DNA from: an uncultured Planctomycetaceae bacterium
GTDB taxonomy: Bacteria; Planctomycetota; Planctomycetia; Pirellulales; JACPPG01
Assembly (NCBI GenBank): GCA_945957305.1
Contig: CAMFLN010000249.1
Coordinates: 1 to 5,861, forward strand
Length of the DNA: 5,861 bases
Direction: 5' to 3'
Position numbers and translations under genes: made by a program. Numbering within the stretch: the first letter of the stretch is position 1; the number at the start of each line of letters is the position of its first letter. The notes under the pieces were generated by a model, which did no database searches, had not been told where the DNA came from, and saw only the letters and a list, made by a program, of their open reading frames with translations. Positions 5,684-5,861 of the stretch are shown here, one piece after another.

Positions 5684-5721
5684 AGGCCTCGCGGGCGAAA
5701 GTCCGCCTGCGGCGGAGGCTT
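5684..5721. other. Bulged long stem with nested hairpin, possible structured RNA or dispersed repeat
   Basis: AGGCCTC (5684-5690) pairs with GAGGCTT (5715-5721) with one G-U wobble. Directly inside, GCGGGC (5691-5696) pairs with GTCCGC (5701-5706), also with one wobble, closing a GAAA loop (5697-5700), a GNRA tetraloop if the plus strand is transcribed. An 8-base bulge (5707-5714) remains on the 3' side. Alternatively TCCGCC/GGCGGA (5702-5707 with 5711-5716) forms a small competing hairpin. Five T follow at 5729-5733. It could be a plus-strand terminator-like end of a gene outside the window, a small RNA, or an intergenic repeat. Confidence 0.3.
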
Positions 5722-5833
5722 CTTGCAGTTTTTGCCCAGCGGTGGCAATTGTTTCATCGCGTGACTCGCCGCCTGCCACGACCGGCGGGCTAGGTGGTCG
5801 GGGATTCCTGAGGGCCGTCGGATGGCCGTTGCA

Positions 5834-5849
5834 AATCGCGTCCGCGATT
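5834..5849. other. Near-perfect palindrome at the window edge
   Basis: AATCGCG (5834-5840) and CGCGATT (5843-5849) are exact inverted repeats separated by only TC, so as RNA they would give a 6-bp stem with a GTCC loop and as DNA a compact dyad that could bind a dimeric protein. With the window ending 12 bases later, its gene context is not visible. Confidence 0.3.
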
Positions 5850-5861
5850 GATGTTACAAAG

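Larger units (their letters stand above)
5463..5861. other. Non-coding region upstream of the amidohydrolase gene
   Basis: This 399-base stretch to the window edge should contain the promoter of the minus-strand amidohydrolase operon. Open frames across it are arginine-rich or shadow-like and have no recognisable domain. Visible structure includes GATCG/CGATC (5608-5612 with 5616-5620), ACAGCCG/CGGCTGT (5639-5645 with 5652-5658), the longer stem at 5684-5721, and AATCGCG/CGCGATT (5834-5840 with 5843-5849). I could not assign a convincing -35/-10 pair. Confidence 0.5.

Noticed and set aside
5104..5757. 217-codon minus-strand open frame overlapping the amidohydrolase start in another frame
   Set aside because: Two thirds overlaps the true gene out of frame, and the N-terminal part is proline- and arginine-rich with no recognisable family.

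Overview
The window looks like chromosomal DNA from a GC-rich member of the Planctomycetota, probably a Pirellulales-type lineage. The clues are a secreted PQQ-like beta-propeller protein carrying the WPRFRGP motif that is very common in that phylum, GC-rich codon use, mostly weak or absent Shine-Dalgarno sequences, and a TGCCAC/GTGGCA-bracketed palindromic intergenic repeat of a kind I associate (from memory) with these genomes. The taxonomic call is inference.

Layout. Bases 2-1018 (+) hold the 3' part of a gene for a probable M1-type metallopeptidase-like protein. It enters the window already in progress, so its zinc site lies upstream. A GC-rich hairpin sits over its stop codon. The gap 1019-1231 contains a compact paired-palindrome element (1067-1139). 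Bases 1232-2854 (+) encode a secreted PQQ-binding-like beta-propeller protein with a helical N-terminal region. It converges, with a 42-base gap, on an ArsR-family winged-helix regulator on the minus strand (stop at 2897, preferred start 3301). A 465-base non-coding stretch (3302-3766) follows, containing several short dyads, a tandem 10-mer and a hairpin followed by a T-run. Then comes a minus-strand pair that is almost certainly one transcription unit: a secreted M20D-type metallo-amidohydrolase (5462 down to 4158), followed 22 bases later by a small protein with two predicted membrane helices (4135 down to 3767). The last 399 bases (5463-5861) carry no convincing gene but contain several predicted stems.

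How the genes may work together. The peptidase-like protein, the propeller protein and the amidohydrolase all look like exported envelope or periplasmic proteins, but they are not arranged as one pathway. The only clear operon is amidohydrolase plus small membrane protein. The regulator could control itself or the neighbouring minus-strand genes; nothing in the sequence settles its target.

I found no transposase, CRISPR array, rRNA, tRNA or defence or toxin-antitoxin system. The least ordinary element is the paired-palindrome repeat at 1067-1139. I do not see a strong case for a new multi-gene system here.
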